A DNA stretch of 64,000 bases from contig JXTB01000400.1 in assembly GCA_002914805.1 (NCBI GenBank), positions 239,865 to 303,864 on the forward strand. Direction: 5' to 3'. The position numbers and the translations under genes were made by a program. Position 1 is the stretch's first letter; each line of letters begins with the position of its first letter. Below the pieces are notes generated by a model. That model was not told where the DNA came from. It saw nothing but the letters and a program-made list of their open reading frames with translations, and searched no databases. This DNA is from Parasponia andersonii. Lineage: Eukaryota > Streptophyta > Magnoliopsida > Rosales > Cannabaceae. This document shows, in pieces, positions 1-11,409 of the stretch.

Positions 1-2700
1 ATAGTGGTGTTTTTGAAGCATTCAACATGGTGATGCACTTCATGAGTGTTGGCCAACATGGTAGGAAGAGAGGAAAAATTAATATGCATGGGGAAGAAAG
101 TGATACTTGGCACTTGGTGTAATATTATAAATAAGGATTTCTTTCTTTTTTTTCACCAAAATGAATTAAAATAAGGCTAAGCTTATCCAAACACTGTTGA
201 AAATGGAACCAGCTGAGATCATTGGTTTGGTTTTCAGGTGTATCATGCATATAGTTTTATTCTCATTCCACATCTACAATACCTGTTCAAATCCCCATAA
301 AAAAAAAAACTGTACATTTGTCTTCAGGTCCAAAACTAGTGCCTTAATTCAATGGGAACTATCCACACGAGTGCATGAAAAAACATAAAATCAAATATTT
401 GTATTATTCGGTCATTGTCTACCTAGCTCTTGTTTCAGATATTATTTTTCCTTTTTCAGTCCTTTTTGGCTTTTGGCTTTATTTTGTTAGTAGTCTATGG
501 ATTGGCTTTGCATATTCTTATTCTTTCATTTTGTTGAGATAATTATAAAAATGTTTTCTTGGTTGTGGTTGAATTAGACAAAAATTTAGTTTATGAAAAA
601 TGACAATATTCTCCTATCAAGTTTCAGTTTATAAGAGAATCTACCGCTAAGTCGAAACCTAAACAATAAAAGACAAAAGTACCCTTAACCAAAACCAAAA
701 CTTAAAATCAAACGTAAATTTAAATTAAATGAAAAAAACAAAAAAAAGACTTTCTTTTTTTTTTTTTAAAAAAAAAAGGTTAAGTTTTAGGTGAGATTTT
801 GACTAAAGGTATTTTGCCTTAAAAAAATAATAAAATAATTTGTGACTAGATTTTGATCTCGTAGTGGAATTTCGATAAATTAAAATCCAAATGAAAGATT
901 TTGTCATTTTAAAAAGACTAAAAGTGAGCGGTCTAATTTAGCAAAAACAAATGAAAAATCTTTGCAATTACCAATTTTTTTAATTGGTCTTATTGTGAAT
1001 TTGTGTTCACTAATTGATGTGACGATTTTATGACAATGTAAATGTTAGTAAACGGCGTTGGTTTCTATATTTTCTATTTCTCTCCAATCCGAGTAATTCA
1101 ATTAGCTGCGTGGCATGTCTCCATTGGCGGCCTAGAGTATATCCCATAACATTTTTTTCAATTTGTTTTTTTTTTTTTAATAATTCAATTCAATGGCCTA
1201 ATACTATTATTGGGTTTTGATTCCAATGTTATAATATTTATGTTGATACGTCTCTCTCCTTTTTTCTGCATTTTTGTTTTGATGCTGCCTTTCAACGTTG
1301 TCCCTTTCCTGTGGTCCTTGGATTTTGGTGTCTACTGGTATTGTATATTGTTCTTTTTATCTTTGTTGGAGTTACTTTCAATGACTCCGATTTCAAAAAA
1401 AGCCTGGTTTTAGGGTTTTATTAATAATATAATATGTCAACTACAAACTATTGTATCACTAAAAAAAAAAAAAACTATAAACTATTGCATTACAAACTTG
1501 AGCTGTCAATGAATAGGTTCCACAACTATGTGTATAGAAATACTTTACAAAGTTCGAGAGCCAAAAAAAGTTGTGAACAGAAGTGGATAGGAGGGATGCC
1601 ATCCAGCCAGTTCATTGGTTATCATTATTTTTTAAAATATATTTTTGTTTTTCAATGGAAGCTTGTTTTGAAGCTAATAATGTACTAATACAGCAGTTAG
1701 TTGTATAGAAAAAATAATAATAAAAACACCAGTTAGTTTCATTGAAAAAAAAAAACAGCAGTACTTCAAAAGCATCTCCAAAGTCCAATGCCTAGTTTCT
1801 ACGTCATGCTTATGTCAAAATTCAGCATTTTAACATAAATGTGTCTCCTTATGAGTGACTCCGCAAGTACCAAAAGAAAGCATCAAGCAAGATTACTACC
1901 CTACCAACTGGAAAAATTATTTACTTAGATCGTGTTTTGATAGCCTCGTATTTAGTTTTATTTTGTAAAAAGTAGGATTTTGATGTTCAATCTCAATGCT
2001 GAAAGCCGTATATTTAAGTTTGTGCAGGACGAAGCCAAAAAATTCATTTAGTGGGATCAATGGCATGATTAGAGCCTCATGTACAATTTTGGCCAATCTT
2101 TAGTAAAAGCATATAACTATTTTGGTCAATTTTTAGTGAAGGCACAATTTTTATTTTTTATTTTTTAATACATATAAAAAATTTCTCAAAATTCAGTGAG
2201 GGCAAAGCGTATGCCCCATTGGTCCCCTCTCTTTTCACTGAGTCTGTGATTGTATTTTTTTTTTTTTTTACAAGTGTGATTACACATTTATTTTGATTTA
2301 TGGGAAATCTAGAAAGGTTTTAATCCTTTTTTACTATTTTTTGGAAGAAATGTCAAACTCCATAGTGCAGATTTTTCAGATTTTTTTTTTTTGGGGGNAG
2401 ATTCCATGGTGCATATTTAATTTTGCACCGATACGAACATACAACTAATTATTTGGTAAGATATACCAAATTTAATTGCTAATTTGTGTAAGCAGATACC
2501 ACATAATATAAGTTTCTACTGATTTACATCAACTAGTGGGGAAACAAGTTACAAGTTACGGTCCAAATGTTACACACTTTAATATTAAACAAAGGACTAA
2601 AGTCATGTATATATCAATGTAGCATGAATGCCAGCAAACATTTAAAATTTGTGCCTCCTGTGGCTCTCTTAGGAGTGGACTCGTAATGTGCATGGGCTAG
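1..2700. other. intergenic AT-rich DNA, no gene seen
   Basis: No open frame here has the length, composition or recognisable motifs of a gene. The stretch is AT-rich with many A and T homopolymers and carries a single undetermined base at 2398. Any ancient transposon remnants are too decayed to name by eye. Confidence 0.6.
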
Positions 2701-2713
2701 TCTCATAGATGCC

Positions 2714-3155
2714 ATGGAACTTCGTCAATCGGTCCTAGCCCAGATCTGGAGCATACCGAAGAGTCTGAAGATTGCGAAGTTGGAACCCTATAAGTTTTGC
2801 ATTATTTTTCCCTCTGTCCAGGAGAAAAAGAGAATCCTGGAAAAGGGTCGTAGGGCCATCAATAGGGCTCTACTGATTTTAAAAGACGTCCCCAAATACT
2901 TACCTTTATGAGAAGTTAACTTCTCCACAGTACTATTCTGGATTAGAATCCATGCGTTACCTAGAGAGTCCATTTCTGAGGCCAATTTCCGTTTGGGATC
3001 GGGAAGATGGTAGAGATTGGTTAAAAAATCTATAGGTGTGTTCTTTGCCGGAGACTATGTTGGAGTAAAAATGGAGATTGTGGTCCATCAGCAGCTTGCA
3101 GCGGGTTTCTTCCAAAAGAGGAGTGCCGAGATGGATATAGTTTAAATATAAAAGG
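2714..3155 (+). pseudogene. DUF4283-like (non-LTR retroelement ORF1-type) fragment
   Basis: One frame reads through about 440 bases with stops at 2909-2911, in the low 3000s and near 3140. Its translation resembles the plant DUF4283 domain common in LINE ORF1-type proteins. There is an IWSIPKS start, FCIIFPSVQEKKRILEKG in the middle, then ALLILKDVP, and after the first stop NFSTVLFWIRIHALP, which matches the domain's conserved block of small-aromatic residues followed by W-(I/V)-R-(I/L)-H-x-L-P. The normally following zinc knuckle is not seen, so this is a truncated, broken copy. The family call comes from pattern memory; a domain search would settle it. The antisense open frames over it are shadows. 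Confidence 0.6.
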
Positions 3156-3613
3156 CTGCAGTGGTGGCTCGGGATGACCAGGGTACAGGCCTTGATGCTC
3201 ACACTTCCATTGTCTAGCTCACTGACCCTCTGGTTGTGGAGGTGGCCACAATGTTACTTGGGATTCATCTAGCATGAGAATAATACTGGCCTGAGGTGGT
3301 TATTGAATCGAATGGTCTGTAGTTGATCAATATGTGGAACAACAGAGTTACAAAGGATTAGACGGTAAAACATACCCTTGAACAGATGAAAAGCTTTAAA
3401 ACTGTAATATATCTTCTATTTGTATTACTTTTATACCGACAACTTGTAATTTCTTTGCCCATAATCTACCTGTTTAGGCCTATGTTTCTTATGCTTTTGG
3501 TATTGTAAGAATTATTGACGTTTCTCCCAGTGTATGCAGGACACGACTTAGTGGTTTTAAACTCTCCTCGTGTTTGAGCCGTTGGTTTTTTTAAGGAAGT
3601 TTCTAGCTATATT

Positions 3614-3616
<3 letters not shown>

Positions 3617-3644
<28 letters not shown>
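3617..3644. repeat. (AT)n microsatellite
   Basis: Uninterrupted AT dinucleotides. Confidence 0.9.
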
Positions 3645-3915
3645 CAACGTAGCATGGCAGTTGGTTTGCTTTCGGGAAATATATATTGTAAGACAACTTT
3701 ATTATAAGGTTTATAATCTTGCACTTTTTGACCAAAAAAAAGTTGGTGGAAACTTTCACAAGTTGGCTTTGTCCATATATATATATTTGTGTTCAAAGTA
3801 TAATAAAGACAAAGAGAATAATACGATCAAAAGAAAAAAAAAAGTAATTAATATAACATACCAAACCAATTACATTTAATTTATTTTTTGAAAAATCACT
3901 TACATTTATCTAATC

Positions 3916-3918
<3 letters not shown>

Positions 3919-3949
<31 letters not shown>
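3919..3949. repeat. (AT)n microsatellite
   Basis: Uninterrupted AT dinucleotides, about 15 units. Confidence 0.9.
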
Positions 3950-3950
<1 letters not shown>

Positions 3951-4249
3951 TATTATACTTATTAGTATATATATTATTATAAACAAGTCAAACAAAAGAG
4001 ACCTCCAACAGTTTGAAGGGATAATTCCATGGGGATTCCGACTCGAAGCCAGCTGTTCTTTGCCATTAGAATATTAATTATTTTAATTATATATTGCTTT
4101 CATTAGATTCTATCACCGAAGAGATGAACATTTGAATAAACGACATTATTTTTTTTTCCCCGGTTCATGAAGGCTTGAAGTCTTGTAATTTTTGAGCAAT
4201 GTCCTGTCGTATGAACTTATTGGAGGTTATTGTACTGTTAGATAAATTA

Positions 4250-4510
4250 TAACTATGCAACAATATTATTACGGTGACCAAATTTTAGGTTTATTTCACG
4301 TAAATATTCATTTTTAAATACTATAGTATAATGACCAGTATATCGCTCAATATATTAAGTCTAAAATATTATATATCTAATATAAAAACTAATATACTCT
4401 TTGAATAAACTAAATATGGTATATAAATAAATATATCAGGTGTAAAAATAAATGTACTTAACTGTTTATCTATATAAAAAAGAGAAAAAATGAATATTTA
4501 TCTAACAAAG
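4250..4510. repeat. AT-rich dispersed repeat, family B copy 1
   Basis: Shares an ordered series of motifs with 27080-27350 and 46890-47160: a GACCAAATTTT-like start, AATATTCATTTTTAAA, ATATAAAAACTAATATACT, a TAAACTAAA block, then GTACTTA and a GTTTAAAAAGG-like end. Likely a decayed non-autonomous transposon. No terminal repeats or target duplications could be fixed by eye. Confidence 0.45.
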
Positions 4511-4743
4511 TGTTAAAAAAGGATATCCACTCCTCTTATAACTGTACAAGGACACTATTATATAGTTCAGTGCCTAATAAAGCATGTGTTATATTGTACC
4601 TCAAACCAAATTTAATACTCTACAATTAGTACATGAATCTTTTGCTGATCATATTTCTAAATTGACGTGCACATACTTTGTTTTGTTCTTGTTTTTGTTT
4701 TTTTTTTTTATTGTGGAATTTTTAATTTTGTTCCAACAGCTAA

Positions 4744-4905
4744 TCCACTGTTACAATTTACAACATGAGAGACAAACAGGAGAGTACTTGAGTCTAGCCA
4801 TTTTATATTCCCATTTCCCAGCTAAGACAGCAAACTTAGCTAACAAATGAGCCACCCTATTCCAGAACAAGAAATGTGATGGCAAGAACCATTGCAAGCA
4901 ATGGT
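4744..4905 (-). pseudogene. possible LINE RNase H-like fragment
   Basis: The minus-strand frame contains FWNRVAHLLAKFAV, which resembles the end of the plant RVT_3/LINE RNase H domain (N-x-V-A-H-x-L-A-K-x-A-L). Only about 50 residues are recognisable and a stop follows. It could be chance similarity. Confidence 0.3.
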
Positions 4906-4907
4906 AC

Positions 4908-4912
<5 letters not shown>

Positions 4913-4940
<28 letters not shown>
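4913..4940. repeat. (AT)n microsatellite
   Basis: Uninterrupted AT dinucleotides. Confidence 0.9.
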
Positions 4941-5429
4941 CAACTACAAAAACACTCTTTAGGAAAACAGGGGATTAATTATTACTATGGATTGCACGAA
5001 TAGCATTTGAAGGCGACCGACTCGATCTCGACAATGTTTTATATATATGCACTCAAATTGGTATTACTATTTTTTTTCCCGAATCTTTGTTTATTTATCT
5101 AATTGTAATTAGTTGATACTTGATCACATAAATATTTTGCTTAAATTTTGCCAATGGGTCGTGAACACGGCCACTACTAATTAATTTGATATTCTAAAAC
5201 CAGAACGCCTATTAGTAGAGAGAGAAAAAAAAAAAAAGAACAAAATAAAAAAAATATAAAAACAATAATTGTATCTCAAAAAGAAAAATCCGTTTTCATT
5301 CTTTTTTTTCTCTCAAAGAACTCCCACTGTCGCTCTCACAAAAAGGCCGGAGTATGAATGCTATGATCTCCTTTTTTTGGCCTCTCTTCTTCTTTCTTTC
5401 TCCTCTTATCTCTTTTGTAGACAAAGATG

Positions 5430-5700
5430 AAGAGTTTTTTTTAAAATTTTTTTTTTAATATATTTAAATTTAGATCTAGAGTTTTTTTTTTAAAAAAATT
5501 TCTAATATATTTAAATTTAGATCTGGTTCTAGTATCATATTTGTATAGATTTCGTATTACATGATTTTTATCTGTCCGAATTTTAAATTTTATCTTTTAG
5601 ATCCTGAATCTTTAATTTTTTTTTTTGATTTTTGATCTGTACAAGTTTTAAATTTTATCTTTTAGATCTTGAATCTTTGAGTTTATTTTTTGATTTAGAT
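5430..5700. repeat. two adjacent short tandem duplications
   Basis: The block around TAATATATTTAAATTTAGAT occurs twice (about 5430-5475 and 5476-5523). The block around TTTTAAATTTTATCTTTTAG occurs twice (about 5572-5634 and 5636-5697). Copies differ by a few bases. Confidence 0.8.
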
Positions 5701-5872
5701 ATGCAATGCGAAAAGATTAATTTTATTTTCAACGAATATAGATATCTTTTGGTATTAGAATCATAATATATATTTGCCAAACACGCAATCCAATAGTATA
5801 TGTAAATAATTATTTGTTAGTAATTTTTATTATATTTCTCTATTTAAGTATTATAATAGCTCTTTTTAGTGA

Positions 5873-5908
<36 letters not shown>
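5873..5908. repeat. (AAT)n microsatellite
   Basis: About twelve AAT units in a row. Confidence 0.9.
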
Positions 5909-6856
5909 TGCATTTCCCATTACAAGATTAATTTGAAATAGTGCGTGATGTGGACTTTACCATGTCTAAATTCTTTAGTGACATAATGAAAAGTCCATGA
6001 TCTAGTATCAAAAAGTCAGATTATTTAAATTACTGGACACACATTATGCGGTCCGCCTCTGTTTGATTTGCATTTTCACACATTATTGAAATTGTGGACA
6101 CTAATCGTTACATTTATTATAAGAAACAAACAAACTTGTCCTCTAATTTTGTAATTTACGAAGTTGATTACGCAACTCTGTGCTTCAACGCAATAAAATC
6201 CTTATATATATATATATTTATATATATATATGCACACATACATAAATTATAATGATATTGAGACCGGAGATCATACATGCATACTGTCACATTTTCATAA
6301 GTCCCTAATATATAGTTGATAGTATTTGATTATGGTATGGTCCAACAATATTTTTTAAATAGAGTGATCGTACATTATAGAATCACCCATCCATGTTTGA
6401 AACTTCGATTTTTGAGGGGAAAGAAAAAATAAAAATCAAGAGATTCTATTTTGAGATAAATTTTTTTAAAGAAAAGTGAGAATTAGATTTGATATCATTT
6501 AATATATGGAAATTGAAAATAGAATTCTATAAGATTTAGAGAAAATATTTTCCGCTTTCTTTTTATTTGATTTTTCCTCACAATTTTTTTTTTCCCACTA
6601 AAAATAGATTCCAAATGGAACCTTAATCTATAGACATTTGCTTAATTACGACTCTATACTCTCTCAATTAGAGATAAAGCCTCCAAATCCAAGCCTAATG
6701 GTTTCCTTGTATTTTACTTTAGTATTGGTCCTACGGCAAATCGCACTAAATTGCTTTATACTATACAATATTACTTATTATTTGATATTCATAGAATGTA
6801 ATACGTTACTACAGCTTTTTCTTTTCTCAGCCCTATATATATATATATACACACAC

Positions 6857-6904
6857 ACAATACAACTAATTAAAAGTTATACAATACAACTAATTAAAAG
6901 TTAG
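6857..6904. repeat. 24-bp tandem duplication
   Basis: The unit ACAATACAACTAATTAAAAG plus TTAT or TTAG occurs twice in a row, after a short (TA)n(CA)n tract. Confidence 0.85.
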
Positions 6905-7335
6905 AACATATAACGAAAGCTAAAACGAGTCGTATGGGTTATGGTTAACCTATATGGTGCACAAAATGAAATCAAACGGAAGTTTTCTCTCATAAAAATC
7001 AAACGGAAGATAAATTGTAAATTTATATGGTCTTAATAAATTGGGTAGTTACCTTAATACTAGTAAATGTACTAATTATCTTCTCCTGACTTAGTTGGAA
7101 ATTGTGTATAATGTAACAGCTTACTGGCACCTTAGTAGGCTTCCTCTTCCTCTTTCTCAATAACTCCAACATACTACCACTATGTCAAATGGAATATGCA
7201 ATGTAGTAATTCAAGCTTGGTTTAGTTCGTTAGTTAATGTTTGACCAATTGTTATTCTATGTATTTAACTTTTTTTATTTTTCAATTTTTTTTTTCTTGA
7301 TTGCGTCGTGGTAAACTATGCATATGTATGTGTGA

Positions 7336-7500
7336 GTCAACTGAGATTAGTTTAATTGGTCAAAGACTTGAGGGATATGTGTGTGAGTTTGGGGAGGTCA
7401 GAGGTTCAAATCTTGGTAGAATGTATGTGTGTTATTTTCCTTTAAATTTGTAGTAAATGGTGATCATTAGTTAAGCCTCATTTTTAAAAAAAAATGCGCG
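7336..7500 (+). mobile_element. tRNA-derived SINE with target duplication
   Basis: The body has an RNA polymerase III A box (TAGTTTAATTGG, 7348-7359) and B box (GGTTCAAATC, 7403-7412) at tRNA-like spacing. A short unrelated tail follows, ending in T then an A run near 7485-7494. An 11-bp direct repeat TGTATGTGTGA flanks the element at 7325-7335 and 7501-7511, as left by target-primed reverse transcription. Six bases (TGCGCG) lie between the A run and the right repeat, so the 3' boundary is uncertain. The internal promoter would be read on the plus strand. Family assignment would need comparison with plant SINE consensuses. Confidence 0.75.
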
Positions 7501-8431
7501 TGTATGTGTGAATATCATGAAGTTGCACATAATTTAGTTAATATTATTTAATTAGCAAATAAGAGCCTACCTATTCAGAGGAATATCTTTCTCCAGTGCA
7601 TTTGGTTTTTGGTTAATGTAAAATTTTGTACATTTTAGTAGTTACTTAGTTGTTATGCAAAATACAGAGTCAATTATTTGTACAAGACTAGTCACAGGAG
7701 TATTTTCGTTCCTTTTCCCCCGCAGCTCTACCTTATTTTCTTCTTTAGCAGGTTTTTCGTGTAACGAACGGAGAGAGGGATGTTCCCTATATTTGGTATG
7801 ATTTTTTCTCTTTTTTTTTTTTTCAAACAATCTTTCTATTTAGGAAGACAATCGTCCATTTAGATTTAAATTTATTGTAATTTTAGTATACTTATATCTA
7901 GATTGTGGTAGTATAAGTTGTTTTTAATTTTTTATTTGTCAGTGATGTAGTAGTCTTATAAATCTGTATCATTTTTTATTCAGATACAGAGAAATAATTA
8001 ATACAATAAATCAGAGTTAACAGAATCTCTTTCAATAAATCAATTAGAAGTGCCAATTTAGATTAAGAAGAATTAAAACAAACTGTTGAAGAATTTTATT
8101 TTACCATTCATGGAGTTCTTCTCCAAGATCGTTATCAGAAATTACCTACGTTCCGAAATTTCTAAAAACTTTTATATCTTCGAATGTATAAATCGATTTC
8201 TTGATTCTCGTTTTAAGAAGTTATATATAATTCGATTTGTTATTGTAACCGAGTATTAATAAAGTTGTTTTCTTTTTTTTTTTTGAAAAAAAGAATCAAT
8301 TATTTGTTATGGAAGTTTTAAGCCTGGTGTGGAGACTTTTAAATTTAATAGATTAGGAGTAGTTAATTTTATTACTATTGAAAAACACTAATCTTTCCTT
8401 TCATTTAAAAAAAAAAAACTATATCAATATC

Positions 8432-9137
8432 TGTTGATGGAGGTTTTGTCAACAATAAATTTAGAAAAAATTACGAGATGTGGCTTATGTAAATTGAGTT
8501 GTTAATTAAAGTAAATAAAGAGACAAAGGATTTTATCGTGGTTCAGCCCCGAAAAAGATGAGCTTACGTTCACTATTTTTCACTATTTTCTGGAGAATTA
8601 CAAGAACTCAAAGTTACAATATGTTGTCCGGAAAGAGGAAGAAAATAGTTAAGAATTCCTTAGCTTCTCTAGATTCGGAAAAAGTATCTCTCTCTCTCTA
8701 TGTTCTCAAAAGTCCCTGAAAAAATAAAAAAGTCGTCCCCTCACCGAAGCATTGAGCTCCCTTTATATAAATGAGGATAAATGTTCCTAATTGTGAAAAT
8801 GGGTAACTATACAATCGGATAATACAATTTGAGTAACAACATAATTGGGTAATCACTTAAATCAGATAACTGGTCGAACTTGAAAGAGATACTTTTGTTT
8901 CCCTTTCCTTGTAAGATACCCGTTTGACGAAGCAGAGACTAGTTTCCTTTTCTTTCAGATCGCACATAACTTATTCGGAGGAGGTCGTACGTAACTCCTA
9001 CGGTGGAAGTCACACATAACCTATTCGGTAGAGGTCATACATAACTTATGCGGTGGAGGTCGCATGCAACTCTTTCGGTTGAGGTCGCACTTAATCTTAC
9101 TCATGCGATATGACATAGGATTTTATACCGCACAACA
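8432..9137 (-). repeat. 3' LTR of the Tat element
   Basis: Direct repeat of 17337-18065 across its length. On the minus strand it starts TGTTGTGCGG and ends CATCAACA. A TATA-like TTATATAAAG (8761-8770) sits where the LTR promoter should be. It has about five copies of a 24-25-bp unit near 8975-9095; the other LTR has one unit more, which explains its extra length. Confidence 0.93.
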
Positions 9138-9150
9138 ATTGTCCCCCAGC
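9138..9150 (-). other. polypurine tract
   Basis: Minus strand GCTGGGGGACAAT directly abuts the 3' LTR. This is the expected primer site for plus-strand DNA synthesis. Confidence 0.7.
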
Positions 9151-9530
9151 TCTATTAGTTCTTTAGGACAAAATGGAGCTTCCTTTTGATGTTAGTGAGT
9201 GCGAACTTAAAAAATGCGATGTCACGATCTAGACTTGAGATCCTTGAAGAATCGAAGAGTCGCTAGATCTCAAATCTCACCTTTCTCAAGATCACGCGTA
9301 CCTTTTCCTGATAAACGAAAACACGCGTTGCCTTTTCTAAGAAAGATAGCAGAACTCGAGGGGACTCAAGGATATCGATGATGCCAACCGTCGTTTTTAA
9401 ACCAAATCTTTTCAAATTTCGAAAGATTCTAATTTATCTCCGAAAGAAATCAAATCTCGTGCGAACTTCGGCCTTTAGATCTGAAAATCAAATACCTTGA
9501 TCTACGGCTGTGATTTAGCGGTGCTCGAGG

Positions 9531-9540
9531 TATAAATATC
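9531..9540 (+). promoter_or_regulatory. candidate TATA box of the antisense ORF
   Basis: TATAAATATC lies about 650 bases upstream of the antisense ORF's first ATG, on the ORF's strand and inside the element but outside its LTR. A CT-rich, leader-like stretch follows with a possible donor (AAAGGTTAG near 9705), suggesting a spliced 5' UTR. Inferred from sequence only. Confidence 0.45.
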
Positions 9541-9864
9541 AGAAATCAATCTGCTTCTGCTTCTTCATTACAGACTCTTTCCATCTTTCTAAAAGTCCCG
9601 AAGTTTTTTAGAGAACCCTACAGTGCCATTTAAGCTCGCACCATTCCAGTATCTTCTCCGACGAAGTTCAGACCATATCTCAATCCCTCCGCTTCCGAAG
9701 AAAGGTTAGTTCATTCCTTCTCTCTTATTATTCTTCGTCTGTTCTCGAAAAAACAGTTTCGATTTCTAGGAATAGAAACACATCCCATATTCGAACGAAT
9801 TGAAATGGGAATTTTTTTTTATCCCCCTTTACTGGTCGTTTATGATCTGCTTCCAAAAGAAGCC

Positions 9865-11045
9865 GCATTAGCAGACCCCCTGGTCCTTTCGTCTAGACCT
9901 TCGAGCTCGAAGAAGAAGCCAAGGAAACAGACGGATATAGGTGTCTCGTCTTCCAGACCTAGGAAATAAAAAGCACATGCCACCCTTCCAACCTCAGATT
10001 CTTCCTCTCCAGAGACAACGTCACCACCAGCTTCTCAACCAGCTCCTCCACAAGAAGAAGGAAATCATATATATACATTCTAATTATCTTTATATTATAT
10101 CTTCTCGCTCACTGACATATCTGTATAGAGATAGTTATCGGTAGTGGCTTGCGAGCACCATCCTCAACTCTCGGGTCTATGGTAAAAACTAAGACACCCG
10201 AGAGCACTCCGTCATCAAAAGGGAAAGAGAAGGTTGACAACTCCAAGAAAAGAAAAGTTGCCTTCGAGGACATCCCAACAAGCTCTCCTCCACCACAGCC
10301 TCAGCCAACGAGCCATCCCGAACCACCTAAAGAGGTTGCCACTTCTTCAGAACCGATCCTGGCAGATAAGGATGAAGAGCTCTTCGCGCTCCTCAATCAA
10401 TTACCAGAGAAGGCTGGTATGAGCGCAGCCTTCATTGATCGCTTCACATCCGAGGAAGACTGGGAGCGGATGAAGCGACAATCTGCCAAAGTTGCTTTTG
10501 GTTCCACGATAAGGATGCTGGCCAATGTAAGTACTTTCTATTCTTTCCTTAAATGTATTATCTCTTGGTATTAATGATTAGATTTTTCAGACCACGGCTG
10601 CTACTGTCCTGATACATGACCCGGTCCTCGAATGCTTGGAGAAGGCCGAAAAAGTTGAAGAGATAACCCAAGCATTCGAGAACTCGGAGAAAGCTCGGGA
10701 GGAGGAGAAAACATCCTTCGACTTGGAGAGGCAACAGCTGCTTTAAGACCTGGCAAAGGAGAAGCTCGAGAAGGAGAACCTCAAGGAGAAAGTCAAAGAG
10801 CTCGAGAAAACCATCTCTGAGCATCCGGATCGCATGAGAGAGGCGACCACCGAGGCGATTCACAAAGCTATCGAAGAGTTCAAGGCAACTGAAGTCAAAG
10901 AGCTCGAAGATAAAGCTAGTGATATCGCCTCGTCGACCATCATTTTTAACATTTTCTGCGAGCATCCGGACTTTGACTTCTCCATCCTTGGTGAGGACGT
11001 GGTCGAGCTCGTCCAAAGTTTGAGGAAGGATACTGCCAGAGCTGG
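9865..11045 (+). pseudogene. antisense ORF (aORF) inside the Tat element, coiled-coil protein
   Basis: Runs opposite to gag-pol, between integrase and the 3' LTR. The best start is the ATG at 10179. Exon 10179-10526 ends at a GTAAGT donor, and exon 10591 onward follows a TTTTTCAG acceptor, both in phase 0. The first part is Pro/Ser/Lys-rich (PPPQPQPTSHP, KKRKV nuclear-signal-like). The second is a long Glu/Lys/Leu heptad region typical of a coiled coil. A TAA at 10744-10746 interrupts the second exon and the frame runs on into the N gap. A further Ser/Pro-rich coding-like stretch (about 9865-10070) precedes it, with its own stop. Extra ORFs of this orientation are known in Tat/Retand elements; their function is unknown. 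Confidence 0.7.
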
Positions 11046-11409
11046 NNNNNNNNNNNNNNNNNNNNNNNNNNNNNNNNNNNNNNNNNNNNNNNNNNNNNNN
11101 NNNNNNNNNNNNNNNNNNNNNNNNNNNNNNNNNNNNNNNNNNNNNNNNNNNNNNNNNNNNNNNNNNNNNNNNNNNNNNNNNNNNNNNNNNNNNNNNNNNN
11201 NNNNNNNNNNNNNNNNNNNNNNNNNNNNNNNNNNNNNNNNNNNNNNNNNNNNNNNNNNNNNNNNNNNNNNNNNNNNNNNNNNNNNNNNNNNNNNNNNNNN
11301 NNNNNNNNNNNNNNNNNNNNNNNNNNNNNNNNNNNNNNNNNNNNNNNNNNNNNNNNNNNNNNNNNNNNNNNNNNNNNNNNNNNNNNNNNNNNNNNNNNNN
11401 NNNNNNNNN
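11046..11409. other. assembly gap (N)
   Basis: 364 undetermined bases. The open frames spanning it on both strands are artefacts of translating N. Confidence 1.

Noticed and set aside
284..310. B-box-like GTTCAAATCC followed by an A run, as a second SINE
   Set aside because: No A box at the right distance and no flanking duplication visible.
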